The notes: generated by a model from the sequence alone, not told the origin. Counted from the first letter of the stretch, positions 1 through 11,565 are shown. The stretch is DNA of 64,000 nt from Myxocyprinus asiaticus (GCF_019703515.2 NC_059356.1:25783197-25847196); one strand, 5' to 3'. Translations and numbers: made by a program.

Positions 1-837
1 TCATTACTGTGTGTGTGCAATGAGTTTATGGCTAATCTAATACACCTAACAGACACATCACTTCTTTTCACCAAACATCAGTCTCTGAAAGCGTTTCTCA
101 AATATTATCCCTCATATTGTGCTTCAAGGTCACACTGAGAACATCCTGACAGAGGAACAGTAATGCTTGGACAAACTTTACAGCAAGACAGAAAGTCTGG
201 CTCTGCCTTTTACCGCTCTCTCTCCAAAATAAAATTCACATATTGAAATGAGGTGAGTTATTTCAGTGTAAAGACAGCCCCAGATGGACACCTTGTGACT
301 GACCATGGGAAAAGAAAAGCGATACACTTCAACATTACAGAGGACACCATCTGCTACTCACAGAATCTACACCCCAACACACACACACACACTACTCTGG
401 CAGCATAGCAAGCAGGTCACATCCATTCCACATCCGTTCCAACGCATTCATTACCGCTGCATACCTGTTTAGATAAACGCACATCAAACAAAAGACTGCA
501 CACCGAGTGCTCAAAAGTCTCAAGGACGTTTCCAGCTAGTGTAGCCATCCAAAAGTGTCTGAACTGTGGGAGAACTTTTGCAGAATTAGTGTTTTGGTTT
601 TGACTGCTGTGTCTATAAACATGAGTCTTCAAGATCATGACATTTGTGTGTGATGTTTGGTCACCTCTGAGAACGAAGGTGAATGTCCAAACTGGACAGG
701 TTGCTCTGTCAGAGAAAACATTGCAGCTGACATTTTGTTTGTCGTGATGTGGATGGCATCAAACAGAGCCTCGGTTAATGAGGCTGACAGAGGTCTAACC
801 ACTACACCTCAACATATCAATATCATTTTAAAAGCCT

Positions 838-851
838 GTTGCCATGGCAAC
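838..851. promoter_or_regulatory. Perfect RFX X-box dyad
   Basis: The sequence GTTGCCATGGCAAC is an exact inverted repeat and matches the RFX-factor X-box (two GTTGCC half sites with a 2-base spacer). It sits in a compositionally complex, repeat-free stretch at about 640-900. Function as an enhancer is inference; the dyad itself is seen directly. Confidence 0.55.
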
Positions 852-2125
852 TGCCAGCGGCTGGAACACGAGCTAGAATGAACACTCACCCTCCTATTTC
901 CCTTCTACCTCTCTTTTGGTGCTGCATTCTAGCAATTTCAGCTCTTTAGAGTGACCTTGTCCTGGCTGAGATTACCTGCTACCTGAAGCACAAGTAAGCC
1001 TACCTGAGACACCTCTCAGAGAGAGAGAGAGAAGCCCCATTCACACTCACAGCAATGATTTTGCTGGCAATATAAAATTAAGCAATATTTTGTATATCTT
1101 GCATTTTTTAGTTGGTCACTACCTTTCCTAAAAGCCTGCCATTAGACTGATTTCACAATCTTTCAGGGCTGCACAACTAATCAGAACAACATTAGAATCA
1201 CGATACAGTCATATCCGATTAATAAACTACAAAAGGCTGTGATTTGATTAAATTTACACTTGGTCTGTGTGCACTTCAGAGTGAACGGGTGACACTGTTC
1301 TGTGTGCACGCGTGGGGCTCATGATACGTTGTTTTCAGCAGTCTAAGAGCAGTTTGCGAGCTTCAAGTTCCTATGCAAATCTACAAATGCAACACAGTAT
1401 GACAGAAAAGGAATAGATGACTTTTCTTTTCAGTAAAATTTCGGGCTGTCAGTTGTTTACATTTTTAACTAAAATAATTACATGATGTACCAATTAATTA
1501 ATACAATTAATTGTGATTAATCGCATATGTCAACATTTACTGCGATAAGTCCCCATATATAATGATTAAAATAATTACATACTGTATATAATATACAATA
1601 AAATTTATAATTCAGATAATTCAAATACATTACATCATACACATATATTGTGGCAGCAGACAAGTTCAGCATTTCTACAATACAAATTAGCATAAAAGCC
1701 AAAATATAGTTTCTTTGAACATAAACCTATTATTGGCTTTCTTCCCACTGCTCTATTTTTAATTGTTGTTCTCTGTACTCATGCGTCAGACAGATGCTTT
1801 TGGATCATCTCACTTTGGTTGGTTCACGTTTCACTTGTTTTTAGCATCTCTAGTCATAAGCACTGTGTTTTAGTTAAATGTAGTTTGAAATGCTGAAGAA
1901 GTGTCTAGAGATCTCTGCGTTCTGTTGGTCCAGCTGTCTTTGAGAGCAAAAGTGCGTCGTCTGTGGAAGGCTGTGCTGCCTGCTCGTTGGTTTGACAAGA
2001 CAAGTTGCCTGTACGACTGGAGCTGACTGCCCCCTAATGCCACATAAAGGAAATCTTGAATTTCTCAGATGGTAGAAACATTCCTTTTTATGGAATTTAT
2101 GTACGGATCGGGGTCGTTTAATTAG

Positions 2126-2512
2126 TAGGTCCTTGTGGTGGTGTGGTTACTCAACTCAATCTGGGTGGCTGAGGACAAGTCTCAGTTGCCTCTGCTTCTG
2201 AGACCGTCAATCCGCGCATCTTATCACTCTAATTGTGGCTCATTGTGCATGACACCGCGGAGACTCACAGCATGTGGAGGCTCATGCTACTCTCCACGAT
2301 CCATGCACATTTTACCACGTGCCCCATTGAGAGCGAGAACTACTAATCGCGACCACGAGGAGGTTACCCCATGTGACTCTACCCTCCCTAGCAACCGGGC
2401 CAATTTGGTTGCTTAGAAGACCTGGCTGGAGTCACTCAGCACACCCTGGATTCCAACTCGTGACTCCAGGGGTGGTAGTCAGCGTCAATACTCTCTGAGC
2501 TACCCACGCCCC
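2126..2512 (-). mobile_element. tRNA-derived SINE, copy 1
   Basis: Read on the minus strand it begins with a tRNA-like head (GGGGCGTGGGTAGCTCAGAG) containing an A box, followed by a degraded B-box region, then a body ending in the CCACGAGGACC-type segment. The same body recurs at 10553-11002 and 12361-12680. B box and tail are more eroded than in copy 2 and no target duplication was found. Confidence 0.75.
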
Positions 2513-2699
2513 AATTGTGCAAATATTTTTAACATGCACTAAATTAGCGCATTAAGTCGACAGACCTGGAACAAATACATGTAGGTAAATAATGCTTTTT
2601 TATTACCATGTATTGTTGTATACTGGTGGATATAAATGAAAATGATTAAATATTCTTCCTTGTGCTCATTTGGTTAAAAACTGTGGAAACAGTTCCATC

Positions 2700-2867
2700 A
2701 TTTGTTTGAAATGATGGTTTTCTCTGATAAAAAAAATTAAAATAAATACTATTAAGCAATTTCAGAGCAAATACATAATTATGAAGATAAATATCCAATA
2801 TAGTCAACAGGCTGAAAAATATTGAGATATACAGTAATTTTTGTAGCCATATTGCCCAGCCCTTCTA
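2700..2867. mobile_element. hAT-like element, right end fragment
   Basis: The stretch ends in ATATTGCCCAGCCCTT, a near match to the inverted terminus (TATCACCCAGCCCTA) of the hAT element at 59332-60370. The left end is not identifiable. The upstream AT-rich bases are probably its interior. Confidence 0.4.
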
Positions 2868-2971
2868 GCAACCAACAGTACAGGGACCTGGCAACCTCCA
2901 GTGATAAAATCACTGTCAGTGTGAATGGGGCTTGAGTGAGAGAGAGAGAGATAGGGGAAGGCGAGAGTTAC

Positions 2972-3112
2972 CTTTCCAAAGCTACCCTTGCCCAGCACCA
3001 TAAGAAAATTGAAGTCAGACAGTTTCATGCGGTCCCGGTTGCCATTGCTGTCGAATTTGGAGATGGCATTGGAGGAGGAGCTGTCTGTTTTGCTGGGACC
3101 AATTTTAGCTCT
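2972..3112 (-). CDS. prkcb: prkcb exon 9: hinge and start of kinase domain
   Basis: 141-bp, 47-codon exon with acceptor CAG at 3115-3113 and donor GTAACT from 2971. It opens [10 protein letters not shown] with a four-Ser run, then [16 protein letters not shown], then [16 protein letters not shown]. The last part is the glycine-rich ATP loop of the kinase amino lobe (GKGSFG). The Ser run in the hinge is a plausible phosphorylation patch, which is inference. The exon ends in phase 0 within the loop, so the valine after the loop and the ATP-anchoring lysine come from an exon left of the window. Confidence 0.95.
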
Positions 3113-3803
3113 CTGTTAGGAAAAAGCAAAAAGAAACAATCAGCTTGAAGTAGAGTGGGGTCATAGACAACATACAAACACACTCACAAAAAAAAAAAAA
3201 AACAGAAGAACGAGCCGGATCATGACATTGACATTACTTGTTAGCTTGTTTTTCTCTGTAGATGTTACTGAATTTCTTAAGCAGTTCTATTCATCACCTC
3301 CCCTTTCTAAATCTGTCAAACATACCTGTCAACCCAAGTGCAGACGAAGCAAGTTTTGCTTATTGTGTGTGTGTGTGTAACAGACTGTGTGTTTTTAATG
3401 GGAATAGAGATATTATGTCTTTGACAGCATTAGCTGAACAGATCTAAAGTGTTCTTCGACACAGAGAAAGTGGGTGTGTGTATGTTAAACTGTGGCACAG
3501 TGTGTGTGAGTGTGTGTATGTCTCGCTCTCCCCGGGTGAACGTTTAGTTTCTGGCAAGGATCTCACTGCCCAAGCTGGCAGGCAACGGAATGACAGACGG
3601 CCAGTGTAAATGTCTGTGGTTCCTTCTGTGTTAAGTGTGTGTGTGTGTCACAGGGCACAGTCATTAGGGCCGTCGGCTGAAGGCTAAGGGGAAGTGTAGT
3701 GCTGATTTCCTTGTTCACCAACTTTCTCCTTCACAGTCTACTGAGAGCTGATCCATTATCTACAGCTGTGAGCCAATCACACCTGCAGCAACAGGTCATG
3801 CGC

Positions 3804-3817
3804 GCACACACACACAC

Positions 3818-3882
<65 letters not shown>
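3804..3882. repeat. (CA)n microsatellite
   Basis: About 39 CA units with two CG interruptions near the left end. It abuts the interspersed repeat at 3883-4150, as a CA tract also does beside the related copy at 25443. Confidence 0.97.
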
Positions 3883-3885
<3 letters not shown>

Positions 3886-4150
3886 CCCTCCTATCATTAC
3901 GAGGACTCTCCATAGATATGATGATTTTTATACTGTACAAACTAAATATTTTATCCCCTAACCCTACCCCTACCCCTAAACCTAACCCTCATAGAATCCT
4001 TTTGGCATTTTTACATTTTCAAAAAAAAAAACATTGTTTAGTATGTTTTTTCAGCCGTTTGAATTAAAGGTACACTAGGAGTATCCTCGTAAACCACATT
4101 TATAGCAAAATACCCTCGTAATTACTAGTGTGTAACTCGTAAACCACAAA
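3883..4150. repeat. Interspersed repeat with telomere-like CCCTAA core
   Basis: Contains GAGGACTCTCCATAGA, then TTTTATACTGTAC, then a run of CCCTAACCCTACCCCTA-type units and CTCGTAAACCACA. A second copy at 25443-25677 and 28692-28735 shares the same order of motifs. The telomere-like run is part of the repeat, not an interstitial telomere. Confidence 0.75.
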
Positions 4151-4454
4151 AACCAACTCTCTCACACACACTCTCCTCCTCAAATGCACTAAAAGCTTTT
4201 CTCATTCACAACACATTTGGACAGCAATTGGCTGACAGACTAGACACAGACCAGTGTCTCAAAATTCCTCAGATACTTCTTTCATTGTATACACAGACAC
4301 AGAAAAAATCTTATTCTTAAGGGCCGTTCACACCAATCATGTTTTTGCATCTGTATGTGCTTGTGCAGTAGACAGATGTATTTGACCGTTGTGTCTCATC
4401 CACTCATCCAACCTGTTATTTTTTTTTCAGCGTCTTGCGCAGGAGCGGTGTGTT

Positions 4455-5112
4455 TTTTTAGACGAATATAATTTTCTTCCATGGAGCACAAAATGTGATT
4501 TTTTATTTTTTAAAGAATATCCTGGCCACTCTTCTCTCATAATAAAAGTGAATGAGGACTGGGACTGTCAAGCTCCAAAATGTCATAAAGCAACATACAG
4601 CTATCATAAAAGTAGCAAGACTTGTGTGTTACAGTATATTCCAAGTCTTCTGAAGCCATACTTTGTGTGAGGAATGTACCAAAATATAAGTTTTCATTCA
4701 CTGAAAATCTGTACATGCATGTGTTCAATTAGTGTTGTCTGCTTCGAGAACGAATCTTATTTTTCTCTAAATATTCATGAATCAGACTGATCTAGCTCTA
4801 GACTCAATGAACAACTGAAGTAAAATATAATCAGTGAATAATTATTTATATTTCAACCTGTTCCCCACAGAAAACTATCATCTGACTTCAAAAGACTATA
4901 GTTCACGAGTTGAACTGAGTTTTATGGTGCTTTTTTTTTTTTTTGTCATTTTGAAGCTTGACCACCCCAGTTCTCATTCACTTACAATACATTACACAGA
5001 AAAAGTTTCCAGAACATCCTTCAAAAATTCACCTTTTGTGTTCCACAAGAAAAAAAGTCAAATGGGTTTGGAATGACAATCATTTTTGGGGGGTGAACTA
5101 TTTCTTTAATAA
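4455..5112. mobile_element. Foldback MITE, TTCACCC-type, degraded copy
   Basis: The arms are inverted relatives: a left segment around AATATCCTGGCCACTC and GTGAATGAGGACTGG, and a right segment CAGTTCTCATTCAC to GGGTGAACTATTTC. The same arrangement occurs at 13064-13816. It is non-coding and probably mobilised by an unlinked transposase. Confidence 0.6.
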
Positions 5113-5741
5113 TCTCCACAGCTCATGCTCTGTTCTGTGCCACATTCCACAGTCTCTCTTTCCCTCTCTATCTCTCTCAGTTTCTGAAGGTCGTTGTTCT
5201 GTAGCTCTGTGGGCAGGGACATGTGGCCGCTGGGGAAAAGCCTTCTGAGAAGCCCTGTCTCCCCGCCAAAACCAAGAGTTGAGTGGCGGCATTGATCTCT
5301 GCCTATACGCACACACATAGACATACATGCACACACAAAACGCTCTCCACCTCCATCGATTGCTGGGCTGAGCGAGCGATTAGCTCTGTATCCAGCCGAG
5401 ATCCTCATCACTGGACTAAGGCAGTATTTCTTTTGTAAAAAAAACACACCCAATCTTCTGCTCTGCAATAAAACCCCATGCGCACACACTCACACAGATA
5501 GGCTATGCAGCATCATATGCTCTGCCCGACCCGGTGGCAACAACTTCTATTTGTCTGATTTAGAAAGGACAGGATGGATGTGAGAGAGGAGGAGAGAGAG
5601 AATTGGTGGTGAATAAAAAGGGAAAGGAGACAAATGCTAATGTGGGTAGATTTCCACGGAGCTAAATGCATTGCTTTCAACATGCTCCACTGCACACAAA
5701 TACCGCTATTTCTGCGCAGCGGTGTGGAGGGAGGAGTAAGA

Positions 5742-5763
5742 CAGAGAGAAATAAAGAGAAAAC

Positions 5764-5796
<33 letters not shown>

Positions 5797-5799
5797 GAA
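5742..5799. repeat. (GA)n purine tract
   Basis: GAGAGAAA-type units leading to an uninterrupted GA run. Reading frames across it are simple-sequence artefacts. Confidence 0.9.
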
Positions 5800-6298
5800 A
5801 ACAGAAAGAGAAAGTCATTTCTTCATAGTGGTAAGACCTGAAGGGAGGTGGACACATCCTGACAGGTCAAACTACAGGTGAATAAATGTTGAGGGGATGC
5901 TATCAACAGGTGGGCGGCTATTAAGTGTGACGTCCTAAGATTTCTGATTACCCCTGTGCAACATAATGCTCCACACACATACAAACACAAACAAACAAAA
6001 ATTCTGGACATGTTACAGTCCAGGGCAGGCTATCAACATGCAATCATGCAGAAAAACTACAGGGCAGAAATGCAGTGTTGGGGGAGAGGTTTACTAGACA
6101 CACCATTTCCTTTTTCAGTAGTGTGAAAGTAACTCGCCTGTTTTCAAAAGATAGCATAGCTTTTCTATTAAGTTTTTATTTGTTATTTTATTAGGATTTA
6201 TACACCAATGTGTACTTATCAAGGTGTAAGAAAATATTTATTACTTTTTCCTTGATGGTTACACTAGTTGACATTTTAAGTCAGAAAATCTAAATTAG

Positions 6299-7012
6299 TA
6301 ACACTTCACAATAAGGTTGTACATGTAAACATTATTGGTAACACTTTACAAAACATGAATTACCAATGAACAATATACTTTTTAGCATTTATTAATCTTG
6401 GTCATTGTTAATTACAACATATTATAGATTTTTCAGTTAAATGTGTATGTTAACATTAGTTAATGCATTATGAACGAACACAAACTGACAATGAACAATT
6501 GCATTTTTTTTTTTTATTAAAAGGATAATTCACCCAAAAATGAAAATTCTCTCATCATTTGCTTACCCTCATGCTATTTCAGATGTGTATGACTTTCTTT
6601 CTTCTGCAGAACACAAATGTAGTGAAAAAGGAGTTTTATTTTGGTCTGTTCTCACCCAAAACCAACTGGATTGCTTTAGAAGACATTGATTAAACCATTG
6701 GAGTCATGTGGATTACTTTTATGATCCCTTTATGTGCTTTTTGCAGCTTCAAAGTTCTGGCCACCATTCACTTGCATTGTATGAATCTACAGAGCTGAGA
6801 TATTATTTAAAAAAATCTTCATTTCAAATCAATCTTCATACACATCTCAGATGGCATGAGGGTGAGTAAATGATAAGATAATTTTAATCTTTTGGTGAAC
6901 TATCCATTTAACATTAATCACGATTAATAAATGCTGTACAAAAATAATGTTCACTGTTAGTTCATGATACCTAATGCTAAGTAATGTTAAGGAATAAAAC
7001 CTTATTGCAAAA
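6299..7012. mobile_element. GTAACACTT MITE, split by a second MITE
   Basis: The left end GTAACACTTCACAATAAGG and right end AACCTTATTGC are inverted relatives of those of the intact copy at 17446-17771. The middle is interrupted at 6521-6907 by a TTAA-targeting MITE. Both halves share the ATTAGTTAATGC-type body with the intact copy. Confidence 0.75.
6521..6907. mobile_element. TTAA-flanked MITE, nested copy
   Basis: It starts AAGGATAATTCACCCAAAAA and ends TTTTGGTGAACTATCCAT, with TTAA on each side (6517-6520 and 6908-6911). The inner arms CTCATCATTTGCTTACCCTC and ATGAGGGTGAGTAAATGAT are also inverted. The family is abundant in cyprinids. The TTAA duplication suits piggyBac- or Kolobok-type transposition, which is inference. 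Confidence 0.82.
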
Positions 7013-7181
7013 ATACTTCCTCAAAACTTTATTTATTTATTTTTTGCAATGTCATAAAAAGGCCAAAATATATATTTTTCCCCCCTGTTTGACATGTCAA
7101 CAAAATGGCCTCCTGCATGTTGGTTATTACACACTCACGGCAGACTAAACATCCAAATATTAACAATATATATATACTGTA

Positions 7182-7730
7182 CAGTACTGTGCAAAAGTCT
7201 TAGGCACTAGTGAAAAATGTTGCATAGTGAGTGTCAAAAATAATGTCATTAATAGTTTTCATTTATCAATTAACATCATACAAAGTCCAGTAAACAAAAA
7301 AACAAAAACAAAAAAAAGCTAAATCAATATTTGGTGTGACATCCTTTGCCTTGAAAACAGCACCAATTCTCCTAGGTACACTTGGAAACAGTTTTTCTTT
7401 GTTGTTGTCAGATTGGATGTTCCAAGCTTCTTGGAGAAATTGCTACAGTTCTTCTACTGTATGTATTTCGGCTGTCTCAATTGCTTCTGTCTCTTCATGT
7501 AATCTCAGACTGACACGATGTTCAGTGGGGGGCTCTGTGGGGGCCATGCCATCTGTTGCAGAGCTCCTTGTTCTTCTATTCAATTCTCTTCTATTTGCAA
7601 ACTATTGTTTGGGAGTCTAAAATGTATGAATCCTATTGACAAACTATAGCTGGAGATATAAATAACCATCTTAAGACAAATGCTTTTGTGAAACATCTTA
7701 TGTACCTAAGACTTTTGCACAGCAATGTAT
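7182..7730 (-). mobile_element. Tc1-like remnant with transposase tail
   Basis: The inverted ends are ACAGTACTGTGCAAAAGTCT and AGACTTTTGCACAGCAATGT. On the minus strand a short stretch reads like the carboxyl end of a Tc1 transposase (RRIGAVFKAKDVTPN). The DDE core is absent, so this is an internally deleted, non-autonomous copy. Confidence 0.75.
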
Positions 7731-7754
7731 CTTTTTTCCCGAAATGATAAAAAA

Positions 7755-7764
7755 GATTCCTATA

Positions 7765-7812
<48 letters not shown>

Positions 7813-7832
7813 CACACACACACACACACACA
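7755..7832. repeat. (TA)n then (CA)n microsatellite
   Basis: TA units pass into CACA units directly beside the left end of a Tc1-derived MITE, a common landing place for TA-targeting elements. Confidence 0.95.
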
Positions 7833-8297
7833 ACTGGTCAAAAGTTTTGAAACACTTGACTGAAATGTTTCTCATGATCTTAAAAATCTTTTGATCTGAA
7901 GGCGTATGCTTAAATGTTTGAAATTAGTTTTGTAGACAAAAATTTAATTGTGCCAACATATTAATTTATTTAATTACAAAACTAAAATGTAATAAAAAAT
8001 AAAAAAATAAAAGTTTTTGAAATTGATGACTTGGACCAAATAATAAAGAAAAGCAGCCAATAAGTGCCCAACATAGATGGGAACTCCTTCAATACTGTTT
8101 AAAAAGCATCCAAGAAGTTGGTTGAGAAAATATCAAGAGTACATGTCTGAAAATTGTAGGCAAAGGGTGACTACTTCGAATATGCAAAAATATAACACAG
8201 TTCTGATTTATTTATTTTTTTAGTCACAACATAATTCCCATAGTTCCATTTATGTTATTACATAGTTTCGATGACTTTACTATTATTCTAAAATGTG

Positions 8298-8304
8298 AAA
8301 AAAA

Positions 8305-8390
<86 letters not shown>
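8298..8390. repeat. Poly(A) and (TA)n tract
   Basis: About 25 A followed by about 34 TA units, ending exactly where the Tc1 terminal repeat CAGGTGCATC starts. Confidence 0.97.
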
Positions 8391-8393
<3 letters not shown>

Positions 8394-9893
8394 GTGCATC
8401 TCAATAAATTAGAATGTCGTGGAAAAGTTCATTTATTTCAGTAATTCAACTCAAATTGTGAAACTCGTGTATTAAATAAATTCAGTGCACACAGACTGAA
8501 GTAGTTTAAGTCTTTGGTTCTTTTAATTGTGATGATTTTGGCTCACATTTAACAAAAACCCACCAGTTCACTATCTCAAAAAATTAGAATATGCTGACAT
8601 GCCAATCAGCTAATCAACTCAAAACACCTGCAAAGGTTTCCTAAGCCTTCAAAATGGTCTCTCAGTTTGGTTCACTAGGCTACACAATCATGGGGAAGAC
8701 TGCTGATCTGACAGTTGTCCAGAAGACAATCATTGACACCCTTCACAAGGAGGGTAAGCCACAAACATTCATTGCCAAAGAAGCTGGCTGTTCACAGAGT
8801 GCTGTATCCAAGCATGTTAACAGAAAGTTGAGTGGAAGGAAAAAGTGTGGAAGAAAAAGAAGCACAACCAACCGAGAGAACCGCAGCCTAATGCAAAATC
8901 GATTCAAGAATTTGGGTGAACTTCACAAGGAATGGACTGAGGCTGGGGTCAAGGCATCAAGAGCCACCACACACAGACGTGTCAAGGAATTTGGCTACAG
9001 TTGTCGTATTCCTCTTGCTAAGCCACTCCTGAACCACAGACAATGTCAGAGGCGTCTTACCTGGGCTAAGGAGAAGAAGAACTGGACTGTTGCCCAGTGG
9101 TCCAAAGTCCTCTTTTCATAGCCCAAGTTGCTTGAAGTCCAGTGTTAAGTTTCCACAGTCTGTGATGATTTGGGGTGCAATGTCATCTGCTGGTGTTGGC
9201 CCATTGTGTTTTTTGAAAACCAAAGTCACTGCACCCATTTACCAAGACATTTTGGAGCACTTCATGCTTCCTTCTGCTGACCAGCTTTTTAAAGATGCTG
9301 ATTTCATTTTCCAGCAGGATTTGGCACCTGCCCACACTGCCAAAAGCACCAAAAGTTGGTTAAATGACCATGGTGTTGGTGTGCTTGACTGGCCAGCAAA
9401 CTCACCAGACCTGAACCCCATAGAGAATCTATTGGGTACTGTCAAGAGGAAAATGAGAAACAAGAGACCAAAAAATGCAGATGAGCTGAAGGCCACTGTC
9501 AAAGAAACCTGGGCTTCCATACCACCTCAGCAGTGCCACAAACTGATCACCTCCGTGCCACGCCGAACTGAGGCAGTAATTAAAGCAAAAGGAGCCCCTA
9601 CCAAGTATTGAGTACATATACAGTAAATGAACATACTTTCCAGAAGGCCAACAATTCACTAAAAATGTTTTTTTTTAATTGGTCTTATGATGTATTCTAA
9701 TTTTTTGAGATAGTGAATTGGTGGGTTTTTGTTAAATGTGAGTCAAAATCATCACAATTAAAAGAACCAAAGACTTAAACTACTTCAGTCTGTGTGCACT
9801 GAATTTATTTAATACACGAGTTTCACAATTTGAGTTGAATTACTGAAATAAATGAACTTTTCCACGACATTCTAATTTATTGAGATTCACCTG
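8391..9893 (+). mobile_element. Tc1 transposon with long IR/DR termini
   Basis: Inverted repeats of about 200 bp: outer CAGGTGCATCTCAATAAATT and its inverse ending at 9893, with inner direct-repeat copies (CTATCTCAAAAAATTAGAAT near 8572 and its inverse near 9693). This IR/DR layout, with two transposase sites per end, is that of vertebrate Tc1 elements. It is flanked by TA. The arms are very similar, so the copy is relatively young although its transposase is broken. Confidence 0.93.
8654..9611 (+). pseudogene. Tc1 transposase, broken by an internal deletion
   Basis: The first part (8654-9121) carries the paired-like DNA-binding region (MGKTADLTV, then a helix-turn-helix with SQSAVSKHV) and ends WSKVLFS followed at once by a stop. 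The second part (in another frame, to 9611) carries QQDLAPAHTAKS with the second catalytic Asp and [10 protein letters not shown] with the catalytic Glu, ending at PTKY. The segment that should hold the first catalytic Asp (usually DES/DET just after LFS/LWS) is missing, so the DDE triad is incomplete. Confidence 0.9.
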
Positions 9894-10013
9894 TATATAT
9901 ATAAAATAAAGAATGAGTGTTTCAAAACTTTTGACCGGTAGTGTATATACAGAATATATAAAAAAAAAATTTTGTATTACTTTTTTTTTTTTTTTTTTTT
10001 GCTTTAGCCTTTG

Positions 10014-11123
10014 AAGGAATATTCCGGGTTCAATACAAATTAAGCTCAGTTGACAGCATTTGTGGCATAATATTGATTACCACAAAAAATAATTTCGACT
10101 TGTCCCTCCTTTTCTTTAAAAAAGCAAAATCGAGGTTCCAGTGAGGCACTTACAATGAAAGTGCATATGGCCAATGAAAGTGAATGGGGCCAAGCTTTAG
10201 AGGATTTAAAGGCAGAAATGTGAAGCTTACAATTTTATAAAACCATTTACATTAATTCTTCTGTCAAAACTCATGTATTATTTGAGCTGTAAAGTTGTTT
10301 AAATCATAATTTTTTGTCATTTTAGGGTTATAGGGATTGTTGACATTATATCGTCATGGTAACGAAGTTGTAAAATTGGTTATAACTTTACACGCAAAAG
10401 GTAAGTAAGTGATTTTTTCACACTAAAATCATGTTAACACTCATATTGTTTATGTCTTGTGGCTATACTTTTGTAACAGTGAGTATTTTAACATAAAACA
10501 AATTGGCCCCATACACTTCCATTGTAAGTGCCTCACTGTAACCTCGATTTTTTCTTCCTTTTTTTCTTTTCCTTTTTCTCCCAATTTGGAATGCCTAATT
10601 CCCAATGTGCTTTTTTTAAGTCCTCGTGGTTGCGTAGTGATTCGCCTCAGTCTGGGTGGCGGAGGACAAATCCCAGTTGCCTCTGCGTCTGAGACCGTCA
10701 ACCCGTGCATCTTATCACGTGGCTTGTTGAGCGCGTTGCCACAGAGACATAGCACGTGTGGAGGCTTCATGCCATCCACCGCGGCAATCACGCTCAACTT
10801 ACCACGCGCCCCACAGAGAACGAACCACATTATAGCGACCACGAGGAGGTTACCCCATGTAACTCTACCCTCCCTAGCAACTGGGCCAATTTGGTTGCTT
10901 AGGAAACCTGGCTGGAGTCACTCAGCACACCCTGGGATTCGAACTAGCAAACTCCAGGGGTGGTAGCCAGCGTATTTTACCGCTGAGCTACCCAGGCCCC
11001 CTGATTTTTGCTTTTTTTAAAGAAAAGGAGGGGCAAGTCAAAATGTATTTTTGTGTTAATCAATATTAGGTCACAAATGCTGTCGATTGAGCTTAACTTT
11101 TATTGAACCTGGAATATTCCTTT
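10014..11123. mobile_element. Foldback MITE interrupted by a SINE
   Basis: Inverted arms: left AAGGAATATTCCGGGTTCAA through GAGGTTCCAGTGAGGCACTT; right AAGTGCCTCACTGTAACCTC, continuing after the SINE to TTGAACCTGGAATATTCCTT. A second copy without the SINE lies at 39102-39680. The centre (about 10200-10500) is not inverted. Confidence 0.85.
10553..11002 (-). mobile_element. tRNA-derived SINE, copy 2, with target duplication
   Basis: On the minus strand it starts GGGGGCCTGGGTAGCTCAGC (A box) and continues to TAGTTCGAATCCCAG (B box), then the shared body, and ends in a short A/G-rich tail. It is flanked by the duplication GATTTTT (10546-10552 and 11003-11009) inside the foldback MITE. This is the best preserved of the three copies; RNA polymerase III promoter elements are intact by eye. 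Confidence 0.9.
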
Positions 11124-11565
11124 AATTTGACTTCTTGTCTTTTATTCTGGATGGTTATACCACCTACACTTGTTTTACTGTGAGCCCCATAAAACATATC
11201 AAAATTAATTTAAATTCAGAAATCGAAAAGATGTTCATAAAAGTGAGTAGAGTATTTTTTTTAATAACATAATTGTTCCAATATAATGGTTAACATAAAG
11301 TCTATAGAAACATTTGTATCCATAGAAAACATCCAAAGTTGATCCAAAATGAGTGTGAGATAATGAGTCATTTCCCCATCTCTGTTTTCATGCTGGGCCA
11401 AATCTGGCTACAGCTCACAACAAGGGAACAAAAGTTGAGTTGAGGGTACCGCACTGAATGTCGTATGATGTGGGTGTTCTGGCCCTACAGCACATGAACA
11501 AGAGTGACTGGCTCCAAGTTACTGACACCCATCCTGAGGGAGGCCTGCCGGCCAGTCTGCGTATG

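Larger units (their letters stand above)
1..2971 (-). other. prkcb: prkcb intron 9 (3' part outside window)
   Basis: No exon-like sequence is visible. It contains unique AT-rich DNA, a candidate regulatory island around 640-900 with an RFX-type dyad, a tRNA-derived SINE at 2126-2512, and the end of a hAT-like element near 2700-2867. The region 1160-1560 (starting CAGGGCTGCACAAC and ending near GTGATTAATCGC) resembles common hAT debris of cyprinids but no target duplication was seen. Confidence 0.85.
7829..9945. mobile_element. Tc1-derived MITE carrying a younger Tc1
   Basis: The left end ACTGGTCAAAAGTTTTGAAAC and right end GTTTCAAAACTTTTGACCGG form inverted termini. The 7829-8300 body matches the uninterrupted copy at 63306-63844 (CTGAAATGTTTCTCATGATC, GATCTGAAGGCGTATG). 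A (TA)n run developed or was present inside it and received the Tc1 at 8391-9893. Confidence 0.82.

Noticed and set aside
1..2971. Search for the next kinase exon left of exon 9
   Set aside because: No stretch resembling the VAIK/ILKKD region was found; it must lie beyond the left edge.
3955..3992. Telomere-like CCCTAA repeats
   Set aside because: The same run occurs inside a second copy of an interspersed repeat at about 25535, so it belongs to that repeat and not to an interstitial telomere.
3699..4067. 122-codon open frame across the CA repeat
   Set aside because: Made largely of His-Thr codons from the microsatellite; no domain and no splice logic.
5098..5489. 127-codon minus-strand frame
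   Set aside because: Low-complexity Cys/Met/Arg content from CA and GA tracts; no start context or domain.
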